NCBI RefSeq assembly: GCF_001875655.1
Contig: NZ_MKEQ01000001.1
Location: 2,728,001 to 2,792,000 of the forward strand
Origin: Enterobacter hormaechei ATCC 49162
Lineage (GTDB): Bacteria > Pseudomonadota > Gammaproteobacteria > Enterobacterales > Enterobacteriaceae
Length of the DNA stretch: 64,000 bases
Direction: 5' to 3'
The notes under the pieces are model-generated. The model did not search any database. It had not been told where the DNA came from and saw nothing but the letters and a program-made list of their open reading frames with translations. The translations under genes were made by a program, and so were the position numbers. Below, in pieces: positions 30,410-40,251 of the stretch (positions are counted from its first letter, which is position 1; every line of letters starts with the position of its first letter).

Positions 30410-31693
30410 ATGAGGGGAAAGGCGATTTTTTCAATCACATGGGTCGTGAAGCCGCTTCGGCTATCAGTCAGACCTCTGTTTTACGCCAGCGCACTCAGCG
30501 CTGGCGTATTGCTGTGCGCCGCATCCGCCCACGCGGATGACCGCGATCAGCTTAAATCCATTCAGGCCGATATCGCCGCCAAAGAGCGTGCGGTACGTCA
30601 GCAGCAACAGCAGCGCGCCACCCTGCTCGCCCAGCTTAAAAAGCAGGAAGAGGCCATCTCCGCCGCTGCGCGGAAGCTGCGTGAAACCCAAAACACCCTT
30701 GCCCAGCTCAATAAGCAAATCGATGAAATGAACGCATCGATTGCGAAACTGGAGCGTCAGCGCGACGCCCAGGAGCGCAACCTCGCGGCACAGCTTGATG
30801 CCGCTTTCCGCCAGGGCGAGCACACCGGGCTTCAGCTGATCCTCAGCGGGGAAGAGAGCCAGCGTGGTCAGCGTTTGCAGGCCTATTTTGGCTATCTTAA
30901 CCAGGCCCGCCAGGAGACCATTGCGCAGCTGAAACAGACGCGCGAAGAAGTCACCACGCAAAAAGCCGCGCTGGAAGAGAAACAGAGCCAGCAGCAAACG
31001 CTACTCTACGATCAGCAGGCGCAGCAGGAAAAGCTTGAGCAGGCGCGCAATGAGCGTAAGAAGACGCTCGCCGGGCTGGAGTCCTCTATCCAGGCAGGAC
31101 AAAGCCAGCTGAGCGAAATGCGTGCCAACGAATCCAGACTGCGAAACAGCATTGCCCGGGCAGAAGCCGCGGCCAAAGCGCGCGCCGAAAAAGAAGCGCG
31201 CGAAGCGCAGGCGGTGCGTAATAAGCAGCAGGAAGCTTCCCGGAAAGGCACCACCTACAAACCGACTGAAAATGAACGTTCCCTGATGTCACGTACCGGC
31301 GGCCTCGGCTCCCCACGTGGTCAGGCTTACTGGCCTGTTCGCGGTACGATCCTGCATCGCTATGGCGAACAGTTGCAGGGTGAGCTACGTTGGAAGGGGA
31401 TCGTGATCGGTGCGTCTGAAGGTAGCGAAGTGAAAGCCATCGCCGATGGCCGCGTGATCCTGGCCGACTGGCTACAGGGGTACGGGCTTGTGGTGGTGGT
31501 TGAACACGGTAAAGGCGACATGAGTCTCTACGGCTACAACCAGAGCGCGCTGGTCAGCGTCGGCACTCAGGTGCGCGCGGGTCAACCCATTGCCCTTGTG
31601 GGCAGCAGTGGCGGTCAGGGCCGCCCGTCACTCTATTTCGAAATTCGTCGTCAGGGTCAGGCGGTCAATCCACAGCCGTGGTTGGGAAGATAA
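30410..31693 (+). CDS. envC: Murein hydrolase activator EnvC
   Basis: A periplasmic divisome protein, recruited by FtsEX, that switches on the amidases AmiA and AmiB during septum splitting. A signal peptide (ALSAGVLLCAASAHA) is followed by a long Gln/Glu/Arg-rich coiled coil (to about residue 280) and a C-terminal LytM/M23 domain. That domain lacks the metal ligands of true M23 peptidases (GYNQSALVSVG, YFEIRRQGQAV), as expected of the degenerate activator. The 427-residue frame is slightly longer than E. coli EnvC, and the exact start within the first 13 codons is uncertain. Confidence 0.95.
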   Translation: MRGKAIFSITWVVKPLRLSVRPLFYASALSAGVLLCAASAHADDRDQLKSIQADIAAKERAVRQQQQQRATLLAQLKKQEEAISAAARKLRETQNTLAQLNKQIDEMNASIAKLERQRDAQERNLAAQLDAAFRQGEHTGLQLILSGEESQRGQRLQAYFGYLNQARQETIAQLKQTREEVTTQKAALEEKQSQQQTLLYDQQAQQEKLEQARNERKKTLAGLESSIQAGQSQLSEMRANESRLRNSIARAEAAAKARAEKEAREAQAVRNKQQEASRKGTTYKPTENERSLMSRTGGLGSPRGQAYWPVRGTILHRYGEQLQGELRWKGIVIGASEGSEVKAIADGRVILADWLQGYGLVVVVEHGKGDMSLYGYNQSALVSVGTQVRAGQPIALVGSSGGQGRPSLYFEIRRQGQAVNPQPWLGR

Positions 31694-31696
31694 GTT

Positions 31697-32647
31697 TTGC
31701 TTCAATTTCGTCGAATTGTTTTTTTCGTGGTCAGCGCAATGGCGCTGGCTGCACCGGTTTATGCAGGCAAACTCGCGATTGTGATAGATGACTTCGGTTA
31801 TCGACCACACTATGAAAATCAGGTGCTGGCGATGCCATCAGCCATCTCTGTCGCCGTCCTGCCTAATGCGCCTCATGCGCATGAAATGGCGACCAAAGCT
31901 CACAATAGCGGCCATCAGGTCCTCATCCATCTGCCGATGGCCCCCCTCAGCAAGCAGCCGCTGGAAAAAGATACCCTGCGCCCGGACATGAGCAGCGACG
32001 AGATCGATCGCATTATCCGCGATGCGTACAATAAAGTGCCGTATGCCGTGGGGCTGAATAACCATATGGGCAGCGCGATGACCTCCAGCCTGTACGGTAT
32101 GCTGAAAGTGATGCAGGCGCTGGAGCGTTACAATCTCTATTTCCTCGACAGCATGACCATCGGCAACAGCCAGGCGATGCGTGCCGCTCAGGGGACGGGT
32201 GTGAAAGTCATCAAGCGCAAAGTCTTCCTGGACGACTCCCAGAACGAAGCGGATATCCGCGTGCAGTTCAACCGCGCGGTACAGCTGGCGCGCCGTAACG
32301 GTTCGGCGATTGCCATCGGGCACCCGCATCCGTCTACCGTTCGCGTCTTGCAGCAAATGTTGCCGGGCTTACCCGCCGATATCACGCTGGTACGTCCGAG
32401 CGATCTGCTCAATGAGCCTCAGGTAGATACGTCTCGTCCGGGTAGTGCGCAACCACCGGCAACGCAGCCGCGTAATCCATTCCGCGGCGTGAAGAACTGT
32501 ACGCTGAAACAGCCACCTGAACCGGTGCATGCAACCCGCTTCTTTACGGTTATCAGCGAAAGCGTAAGCCAGAGTACACTGGTGCAATACTTCCAGCATC
32601 AGTGGCAGGGCTGGGGAAAGAAATCAGCAGCGAGCCAATCCCAGTGA
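31697..32647 (+). CDS. yibQ: YibQ, divergent polysaccharide deacetylase family protein
   Basis: A predicted periplasmic protein with a cleavable signal peptide (VVSAMALAAPVYA) and a divergent polysaccharide-deacetylase (DUF610) domain beginning KLAIVIDDFGYR. The conserved GLNNHMGSAMT and IAIGHPHPSTVR motifs are visible. It starts with TTG three bases after the envC stop, so it is translated from the envC message. Its partner role in envelope or division work is inferred from this linkage only. About 50 C-terminal residues after a Pro-rich linker lie outside the domain. Confidence 0.92.
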   Translation: MLQFRRIVFFVVSAMALAAPVYAGKLAIVIDDFGYRPHYENQVLAMPSAISVAVLPNAPHAHEMATKAHNSGHQVLIHLPMAPLSKQPLEKDTLRPDMSSDEIDRIIRDAYNKVPYAVGLNNHMGSAMTSSLYGMLKVMQALERYNLYFLDSMTIGNSQAMRAAQGTGVKVIKRKVFLDDSQNEADIRVQFNRAVQLARRNGSAIAIGHPHPSTVRVLQQMLPGLPADITLVRPSDLLNEPQVDTSRPGSAQPPATQPRNPFRGVKNCTLKQPPEPVHATRFFTVISESVSQSTLVQYFQHQWQGWGKKSAASQSQ

Positions 32648-32667
32648 CAGGCGATTAAGGTAGAAAG

Positions 32668-33873
32668 ATGCCGCAACGACACAAAATTCTGCTCCTCGAT
32701 ACCGGTAAAGAGTGGGGAGGAGGTACCAACAGCATGCTCGAACTTCTGAAGCGCATTAACCGCGAGAAGTTCGATATTACCTGTTGTTTTTACAGGGACT
32801 ATAGCCGGGCGGAAGGACAAACCATCGGCCAGGTGTTGAACGGCATTGGCATCCCCTTAATTGTCATTCCTCAGCATAAGCAGCCCGCATGGGCGAAAAT
32901 TGCCAAAGAGCTGGGCCGCAGCCTGCTGTTTTTCTCGCGCAGCGCCCGGAAAGCGTTTACGCGCCATATTGATTCGCTGTGGCGCATTCGCCCCAACGTC
33001 AGCAAGATCGAGACCATTTTCAGAGAAGGTGGTTTCGATACGCTGTACATGAACAACCAGCCAGGCTCTAACGAAGAGGGTTATCTGGCGGGCGCAAACC
33101 TGCATGCGCGGATCATCCAGCACTGCCGCATTGAACCGGTGCTGACCCCGCCGCTGGTGAAGCTGGTGAATGCCCATGCCACAAAAATCATCGCTGTCTC
33201 GCACGGCGTTGAGCGCGTGCTCCTTCAGCATGGCGTCCGGCCAGAGCTGTGTACCACGGTCAACAATGCCATCGACATCCACCAGCCTTTGCCCGATCGA
33301 CGCGCAATGCGCCAGCGGCTGCACATTGATGACGACACGTTTGTGTTCGGCAGTATTGGCTCGTTAATTCCTCGCAAGGCCAACCACCACACGCTGGAGG
33401 CGCTGGCCCAGTTCAGCCAGAGGCACCCGCAGGCAAAATGGAAAATGGTGCTGGTCGGTGAAGGGGCTGAACGCGGCGCGCTGGCGGCACAGGCTGACGC
33501 GCTGGGTATTGCTGAACACGTGATTTTTACCGGTTTCCAGAATACGCCTTTTGACTATCTCGCCACCTTTGACGCGTTTATTCTGGCCTCGCAGAGCGAA
33601 GGTCTGCCCCGCGTCGTACTGGAAGCGATGCTGCTGAACATCCCCGTCATTGGTTCAAAAGTGACCGGCACGGCAGAATTGATCGACCACGAGTCGACCG
33701 GGCTGTTATTCCCCTGGAGCGATGTGTCGCAACTTGCTCAACATCTGGATAATATCTGGCAGGATCCTGCTCTGCGTGCCCGGCTCGCCGCGGCTGCGCA
33801 TCAGAATGTCTGCAACGTGTATGCCATTGAAAGCTATGTTAACGGTGTCGAGGCCGTTCTTGGCGCGCAATAA
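32668..33873 (+). CDS. Glycosyltransferase family 4 protein, envelope glycan
   Basis: A predicted cytosolic GT-B glycosyltransferase of 401 residues. The N-terminal half has a family-specific acceptor domain (LLLDTGKEWGGGTNSMLELL). The C-terminal half has the GT4 nucleotide-sugar block: IGSLIPRKANHHTLEAL, VLVGEGAERGAL, and the E-x7-E-type SQSEGLPRVVLEAMLLNIPV followed by TGTAELI. It begins 20 bp after yibQ on the same strand, in the interval where E. coli has the minus-strand waaH (yibD). It is probably cotranscribed with envC-yibQ and the next gene. An LPS-core or related role is inferred from the nearby waa locus; donor and acceptor are unknown. Confidence 0.85.
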   Translation: MPQRHKILLLDTGKEWGGGTNSMLELLKRINREKFDITCCFYRDYSRAEGQTIGQVLNGIGIPLIVIPQHKQPAWAKIAKELGRSLLFFSRSARKAFTRHIDSLWRIRPNVSKIETIFREGGFDTLYMNNQPGSNEEGYLAGANLHARIIQHCRIEPVLTPPLVKLVNAHATKIIAVSHGVERVLLQHGVRPELCTTVNNAIDIHQPLPDRRAMRQRLHIDDDTFVFGSIGSLIPRKANHHTLEALAQFSQRHPQAKWKMVLVGEGAERGALAAQADALGIAEHVIFTGFQNTPFDYLATFDAFILASQSEGLPRVVLEAMLLNIPVIGSKVTGTAELIDHESTGLLFPWSDVSQLAQHLDNIWQDPALRARLAAAAHQNVCNVYAIESYVNGVEAVLGAQ

Positions 33874-33888
33874 CCAAACGAGAAGAAC

Positions 33889-34803
33889 ATGTTTAAATTT
33901 CTGAATGCTCGCTACCGCCACATCACCGGGCGACATAACATTCCGTACGCTTCCCTTCCGGCCACGCGCGATCTCGTTGCGGTTGATTCCATTGTGATCC
34001 CGTGTACGGGCGCGGATTTCGTCGAAGAGGCGTTATTGTCTGCGACCTTTGCAGAGCGTTATGCCACCGACGTCAGCGAGATTGTTATTGTCAGCGATCA
34101 GCCTGAATCCGCTTTCGGCGAGCTACCGCCAAAAACCCGCGTGGTCACGCTCACCCTTCCCGTACGCGAAGAGAATTATCGCTATAAGCAGATCTACCTC
34201 AGTCGTCTGGTGAAGCTTAACGCTCCGTTGCAGGCGCGCGGTGAAGGTGTGCTGATGATCGACTCCGATCTCAACCTGCTTAAAATGCCAGAGATCAACA
34301 TGGCGGATATGCACATCTACTCCAGCTTCCGTCAGGGCAAAATGATTGCCAAGCTGGACGGCGCGCCAGCGGAGAAAGTGCCGGCGTATTACAAAGAAAC
34401 GGTGCGCCCGTATCTGGTTGATCACGTTAACGGCGCGTTTCTTGCGGCGACCAAAAAGACCTGGCGCCGTATCTGCCCGCTGTGGCTGACGCTGTTCCAG
34501 GATACCTGGGAGCTGATGGACGATACGCAGCCGCCGACCGATCAGCTGCCGCTCGCTGCGCTGCTGGACATGCTGGATCTAAAAACGGTTAACCTGGGCG
34601 ACTGGATGAACTGGCCGGTCTCCAAGAAGATCGGCGGTCAGGAAGCCGTTGTGCCGAAAGAGGTGATTGGCGCGCACGGCGGTTTCCCTCTGTCAGAATG
34701 GCAGAAGTATCTTGAATCACCGGATAATAAGCTGCTGTTCAAAGGTCAGGATTATACCCGCAAAGTGCGTTACCTGACGGACGAAGAGAAAAAGAATCAG
34801 TAA
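33889..34803 (+). CDS. Uncharacterised protein, possible GT-A-type glycosyltransferase
   Basis: 304 residues that I do not recognise as a named family. After a short basic N-terminus, SIVIPCTGADFVEEALLSA and EIVIVSDQP resemble the first strands of a GT-A fold. GVLMIDSDLNLLKMP at about residues 119-133 carries a DxD-like DSD, the usual metal and nucleotide-sugar motif. HVNGAFLAATKKTWRR and the acidic TWELMDDTQPPTDQ follow. No signal peptide or membrane segment is seen. It starts 15 bp after the GT4 gene and ends at a shared terminator, so the pair probably works together on a surface glycan. Confidence 0.75.
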   Translation: MFKFLNARYRHITGRHNIPYASLPATRDLVAVDSIVIPCTGADFVEEALLSATFAERYATDVSEIVIVSDQPESAFGELPPKTRVVTLTLPVREENYRYKQIYLSRLVKLNAPLQARGEGVLMIDSDLNLLKMPEINMADMHIYSSFRQGKMIAKLDGAPAEKVPAYYKETVRPYLVDHVNGAFLAATKKTWRRICPLWLTLFQDTWELMDDTQPPTDQLPLAALLDMLDLKTVNLGDWMNWPVSKKIGGQEAVVPKEVIGAHGGFPLSEWQKYLESPDNKLLFKGQDYTRKVRYLTDEEKKNQ

Positions 34804-34828
34804 AAAAGGGGCCGCTGGCCCCTTTTTG
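34802..34828. terminator. Bidirectional terminator before tdh
   Basis: AAAAAAGGGGCC-GCT-GGCCCCTTTTT ends the envC-yibQ-glycosyltransferase unit (+) and the kbl-tdh operon (-). It overlaps the last base of the upstream stop codon. Confidence 0.92.
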
Positions 34829-34829
34829 A

Positions 34830-35858
<1,029 letters not shown>

Positions 35859-35867
35859 CACACGTCC

Positions 35868-37064
35868 TCAGGCAATTACGCCCAGCTGTTTGCCGATGCG
35901 GGTAAAGGCTTCCACCGCACGCTCAATTTGTTCAGGCGAATGCGCCGCAGACATCTGGGTGCGGATACGCGCCTGACCTTTTGGTACTACCGGGAAGAAG
36001 AACCCGGTTACGTAAATCCCTTCTTTCTGAAGCTCACGAGCAAATTTCTGCGCGACAACCGCGTCGCCCAGCATCACCGGAATGATCGCGTGGTCAGCAC
36101 CGGCCAGGGTGAACCCTGCGGCACTCATTTTTTCACGGAACAGGCGGGCGTTAGCCCACAGGCGGTCGCGCAGCTCAGCACCGGATTCCACCATCTCCAG
36201 CACTTTAATGGAGGCGGCCACAATCGCCGGCGCCAGGGAGTTGGAGAACAGATACGGACGGGAGCGCTGACGCAGCCACTCGACCACCTCTTTTCGCGCA
36301 GCGGTATAGCCGCCGGACGCGCCGCCGAGCGCTTTGCCCAGCGTACCGGTGATGATATCCACGCGGCCCATTACGTCGCAGTATTCGTGGGAGCCACGAC
36401 CATTTTCACCGACAAATCCGACCGCGTGAGAGTCATCCACCATCACCAGCGCGTCGTATTTATCCGCCAGGTCGCACACGCCCTTCAGGTTGGCGATCAC
36501 GCCGTCCATGGAGAACACGCCGTCGGTGGCGATCAATACGTGGCGGGCACCAGCTTCACGGGCCTCTTTCAGACGGGCCTCCAGCTCAACCATGTCGTTG
36601 TTGGCGTAGCGGAAACGCTTCGCTTTGCACAGGCGTACACCGTCGATGATGGAGGCGTGGTTCAGGGCGTCGGAGATAATCGCATCTTCTGCGCCGAGCA
36701 GGGTCTCAAACAGACCGCCGTTGGCGTCGAAGCAGGAGGAGTACAGAATCGCGTCTTCCATTCCCAGGAAGCTCGCCAGCTTTTGCTCAAGCTGCTTGTG
36801 GCTGTCCTGCGTACCGCAGATAAAACGTACGGAGGCCATGCCGAAACCGTGGGTGTCCATGCCATTTTTCGCCGCGGCAATCAGCTCAGGGTGATTCGCA
36901 AGACCTAAGTAGTTGTTCGCGCAAAAGTTGATCACATGGCTGCCGTCGGCAACGGTGATGTCCGCCTGCTGGGCAGACGTGATAATACGCTCTTCTTTGA
37001 ACAACCCTTCCGCACGTGCGGTGTCGAGGTCGCTGTTTAACTGTTTGTAAAAATCACCACGCAT
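35868..37064 (-). CDS. kbl: 2-amino-3-ketobutyrate CoA ligase (glycine C-acetyltransferase)
   Basis: A PLP enzyme of the alpha-oxoamine synthase family that splits 2-amino-3-ketobutyrate with CoA into glycine and acetyl-CoA. The 398 residues equal E. coli Kbl. The PLP lysine is in [15 protein letters not shown], and [18 protein letters not shown] contains the cofactor aspartate. It is the first gene of kbl-tdh and divergent from hldD. Confidence 0.97.
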   Translation of the reverse strand: MRGDFYKQLNSDLDTARAEGLFKEERIITSAQQADITVADGSHVINFCANNYLGLANHPELIAAAKNGMDTHGFGMASVRFICGTQDSHKQLEQKLASFLGMEDAILYSSCFDANGGLFETLLGAEDAIISDALNHASIIDGVRLCKAKRFRYANNDMVELEARLKEAREAGARHVLIATDGVFSMDGVIANLKGVCDLADKYDALVMVDDSHAVGFVGENGRGSHEYCDVMGRVDIITGTLGKALGGASGGYTAARKEVVEWLRQRSRPYLFSNSLAPAIVAASIKVLEMVESGAELRDRLWANARLFREKMSAAGFTLAGADHAIIPVMLGDAVVAQKFARELQKEGIYVTGFFFPVVPKGQARIRTQMSAAHSPEQIERAVEAFTRIGKQLGVIA

Positions 37065-37279
37065 TGCAATTCTCCAGACTCGGCAAATTTCGGCACATAT
37101 TACCCAAACCTATAGTTCATGACGAGATGACGCAGTATCTCTTCTCGTTTTTGCAGCATAAATCACGTGTAACCCTGCTGCATATCGGTGAATGGCTGAA
37201 GGGTCGCCATACTAATGATATGATATGAATATTAGCGTCCGGGATTGTCCCCGGGCTCCACACTTCAAAGGTTACAGTT

Positions 37280-38212
37280 ATGATCATCGTTACCGGCGGC
37301 GCGGGCTTTATCGGCAGCAACATTATCAAGGCCCTCAATGACAAAGGCATCACCGACATCCTGGTGGTGGACAACCTGAAAGACGGCACCAAGTTCGTTA
37401 ACCTGGTGGATCTGAACATCGCTGACTACATGGATAAAGAAGACTTCCTTATCCAGATTATGGCGGGTGAAGAGTTCGGCGAGATCGAAGCCATCTTCCA
37501 CGAAGGTGCGTGCTCTTCCACCACCGAGTGGGACGGCAAGTACATGATGGACAACAACTATCAGTACTCTAAAGAGATCCTGCACTACTGCCTGGAGCGT
37601 GAAATCCCGTTCCTGTACGCCTCCTCTGCGGCAACCTATGGCGGCCGTACCTCTGACTTCATCGAATCTCGCGAATATGAGCAGCCGCTGAACGTTTACG
37701 GCTACTCCAAATTCCTGTTTGATGAATACGTGCGTCAGATCCTGCCAGAAGCGAATTCACAGATTGTCGGCTTCCGCTACTTCAACGTCTACGGGCCGCG
37801 CGAAGGGCACAAAGGCAGCATGGCGAGCGTGGCGTTCCACCTGAACACCCAGCTCAATAACGGCGAAAGTCCGAAACTGTTCGAAGGCAGCGACGGCTTC
37901 AAGCGCGACTTCGTCTATGTAGGCGACGTGGCAGCCGTGAACCTGTGGTTCTGGGAAAACGGCGTGTCCGGCATCTTCAACCTGGGCACCGGCCGCGCGG
38001 AATCCTTCCAGGCGGTGGCAGACGCGACGCTGGCGTACCATAAAAAAGGCAGCATCGAGTACATTCCGTTCCCGGATAAGCTGAAAGGCCGCTATCAGGC
38101 GTTCACGCAGGCTGACCTGACTAACCTGCGCGCCGCAGGCTACGACAAGCCGTTCAAGACCGTTGCCGAAGGCGTAACGGAATATATGGCCTGGCTGAAC
38201 CGCGACGCATAA
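37280..38212 (+). CDS. hldD: ADP-L-glycero-D-manno-heptose 6-epimerase
   Basis: The last step of ADP-L,D-heptose synthesis for the LPS inner core. A short-chain dehydrogenase/epimerase of 310 residues, with the NADP-binding [10 protein letters not shown] at residues 7-16, the catalytic serine and tyrosine in [10 protein letters not shown] and YGYSKF, and the substrate loop [18 protein letters not shown]. It is also called rfaD/waaD. It begins the hldD-waaF-waaC run with 2-bp and 3-bp gaps. In E. coli a heat-shock promoter lies upstream; I could not identify it here. Confidence 0.97.
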   Translation: MIIVTGGAGFIGSNIIKALNDKGITDILVVDNLKDGTKFVNLVDLNIADYMDKEDFLIQIMAGEEFGEIEAIFHEGACSSTTEWDGKYMMDNNYQYSKEILHYCLEREIPFLYASSAATYGGRTSDFIESREYEQPLNVYGYSKFLFDEYVRQILPEANSQIVGFRYFNVYGPREGHKGSMASVAFHLNTQLNNGESPKLFEGSDGFKRDFVYVGDVAAVNLWFWENGVSGIFNLGTGRAESFQAVADATLAYHKKGSIEYIPFPDKLKGRYQAFTQADLTNLRAAGYDKPFKTVAEGVTEYMAWLNRDA

Positions 38213-38214
38213 GT

Positions 38215-39261
38215 ATGAAGATTCTGGTGATCGGCCCGTCATGGGTGGGCGACATGATGATGTCGCAAAGTCTCTATCGCACGCTCAAGGCGCGTTATCC
38301 CCAGGCGATAATCGACGTGATGGCACCCGCATGGTGCCGTCCGCTGTTATCGCGTATGCCGGAAGTGAACGAGGCGATCCCGATGCCGCTCGGCCACGGG
38401 GCGCTGGAAATCGGTGAGCGCCGTAAACTCGGCCATAGCCTGCGCGAGAAGCGCTATGACCGCGCGTACGTGCTCCCTAACTCCTTCAAATCCGCCCTCG
38501 TGCCTTTCTTTGCGGGCATCCCACACCGTACCGGCTGGCGCGGTGAAATGCGCTACGGCCTGCTGAACGACGCGCGGGTGCTGGATAAAGCGGCCTGGCC
38601 GCTAATGGTGGAGCGCTACGTGGCGCTGGCCTACGACAAAGGCGTGATGCGCAGCGCGAAAGATCTGCCGCAGCCGCTGCTGTGGCCACAGCTTCAGGTC
38701 AGCGACGGGGAGAAATCCCACACCAGCAACGCATTTGGCATTTCGTCTGAACGCCCGATGATTGGTTTCTGTCCCGGCGCGGAGTTTGGCCCGGCAAAAC
38801 GCTGGCCGCACTATCACTACGCAGAGCTGGCGAAGCAGCTGATCGACGAAGGCTATCAGATTGTGCTGTTTGGCTCGGCGAAGGATCATGAGGCGGGCAA
38901 CGAAATTCTCGCCACGCTGAGCAACGAGCAACAGGCATGGTGCCGCAATCTGGCCGGGGAAACGCAGCTCGAACAGGCGGTTATCCTGATTGCTGCCTGT
39001 AAAGCCGTGGTAACGAACGACTCCGGTTTAATGCACGTCGCTGCCGCGCTGGACCGTCCGCTGGTCGCGCTGTATGGCCCGAGCAGCCCGGACTTCACGC
39101 CGCCGCTGTCGCACAAAGCGCGCGTTATCCGTTTGATCACCGGCTACCACAAGGTTCGCAAAGGCGACGCCGCAGAAGGCTATCATCAGAGCCTGATCGA
39201 CATTAACCCGCAGCGTGTTCTCGACGAACTCAACGCACTGCTGTTGAGCGAAGAAGGATAA
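38215..39261 (+). CDS. waaF: ADP-heptose:LPS heptosyltransferase II
   Basis: Adds the second heptose to the LPS inner core at the cytosolic membrane face. The 348 residues are GT9 family: start KILVIGPSWVGDMMMSQSL, the GFCPGAEFGPAKRWP donor region, and TNDSGLMHVAAALDRPLVALYGP near the C-terminus. The gene lies 2 bp after hldD and 3 bp before waaC, typical of the conserved part of enterobacterial core loci. Confidence 0.96.
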   Translation: MKILVIGPSWVGDMMMSQSLYRTLKARYPQAIIDVMAPAWCRPLLSRMPEVNEAIPMPLGHGALEIGERRKLGHSLREKRYDRAYVLPNSFKSALVPFFAGIPHRTGWRGEMRYGLLNDARVLDKAAWPLMVERYVALAYDKGVMRSAKDLPQPLLWPQLQVSDGEKSHTSNAFGISSERPMIGFCPGAEFGPAKRWPHYHYAELAKQLIDEGYQIVLFGSAKDHEAGNEILATLSNEQQAWCRNLAGETQLEQAVILIAACKAVVTNDSGLMHVAAALDRPLVALYGPSSPDFTPPLSHKARVIRLITGYHKVRKGDAAEGYHQSLIDINPQRVLDELNALLLSEEG

Positions 39262-39264
39262 CGG

Positions 39265-40248
39265 ATGCGGGTATTGATCGTTAAAACCTCCTCAATGGGT
39301 GATGTTCTGCATACGCTCCCGTCGCTGACGGACGCCATGCGGGCCATCCCCGGCATCCGTTTTGACTGGGTGGTGGAAGAAGGCTTCGCGCAGATCCCCA
39401 CCTGGCATGAAGCCGTTGATCGCGTGATCCCGGTGGCCATCCGCCGCTGGCGCAAAGCGTGGTTCTCCGCACCGATTAAAGCCGAGCGCAAGGCCTTCCG
39501 CGAGGCGGTGCAGGCCCAGCGTTACGACGCAATCATAGACGCCCAGGGGCTGGTCAAAAGCGCCGCGCTGGTCACGCGTCTGGCGCATGGCGTAAAGCAC
39601 GGCATGGACTGGCACACCGCCCGCGAACCGCTGGCGAGCCTGTTCTATAACCGTCGCCACCATATCGCAAAACAGCAGCACGCCGTGGAACGAACCCGCG
39701 AGCTGTTCGCAAAGAGTCTCGGCTATGCGAAACCCGACAGTCAGGGTGACTACGCCATCGCACAGCATTTTCTGCGCGAAGCGGAGAAGGATATCGAGCC
39801 GTATCTGGTCTTCCTGCATGCCACAACGCGCGACGATAAGCACTGGCCGGAAACGCACTGGAGAAGACTGATTGAACTAATGCAACCTTGCGGTATCCAT
39901 ATTAAACTCCCGTGGGGTGCAGAACATGAGCGGCAGCGTGCGGAGCGTCTGGCAGCAGGCTTTTCCCACGTCGAGGTGTTACCCAAGCTCACGCTGGCAC
40001 AAGTTGCCGCACAGCTGGCGGGCGCTAACGCCGTCGTGTCTGTGGATACAGGGTTAAGTCATTTAACCGCCGCACTGGATCGGCCTAATATCACAATTTT
40101 CGGCCCGACCGATCCGGGGTTGATCGGGGGTTACGGTAAAAACCAGCATCAGATGGTCAGCCCTACGCAACAAACGAAGGATATTAGCGCAGATGCTATT
40201 TTTTCATTTTTACAGGGCAGCCATCGGCTTTCCAACAGGGATATTTAA
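39265..40248 (+). CDS. waaC: ADP-heptose:LPS heptosyltransferase I
   Basis: Adds the first heptose to Kdo2-lipid A. The 327 residues (E. coli has 319) open with MRVLIVKTSSMGDVLHTLPS, the WaaC signature. FLHATTRDDKHWPE and SVDTGLSHLTAALDRPNITIFGPTD mark the ADP-heptose-binding C-domain. It is a cytosolic peripheral GT9 enzyme. The variable part of the locus begins just after it. Confidence 0.96.
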   Translation: MRVLIVKTSSMGDVLHTLPSLTDAMRAIPGIRFDWVVEEGFAQIPTWHEAVDRVIPVAIRRWRKAWFSAPIKAERKAFREAVQAQRYDAIIDAQGLVKSAALVTRLAHGVKHGMDWHTAREPLASLFYNRRHHIAKQQHAVERTRELFAKSLGYAKPDSQGDYAIAQHFLREAEKDIEPYLVFLHATTRDDKHWPETHWRRLIELMQPCGIHIKLPWGAEHERQRAERLAAGFSHVEVLPKLTLAQVAAQLAGANAVVSVDTGLSHLTAALDRPNITIFGPTDPGLIGGYGKNQHQMVSPTQQTKDISADAIFSFLQGSHRLSNRDI

Positions 40249-40251
40249 CCC

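Noticed and set aside
35928..36908. 326-codon plus-strand frame inside kbl
   Set aside because: It is antisense to kbl and typical of spurious frames opposite GC-rich genes.
37065..37279. Heat-shock (sigma-32) promoter for hldD
   Set aside because: Known in E. coli, but I could not find a -35/-10 pair with the right sequence and spacing here; only a weak GCTGAA/TATGAT sigma-70-like pair is visible.
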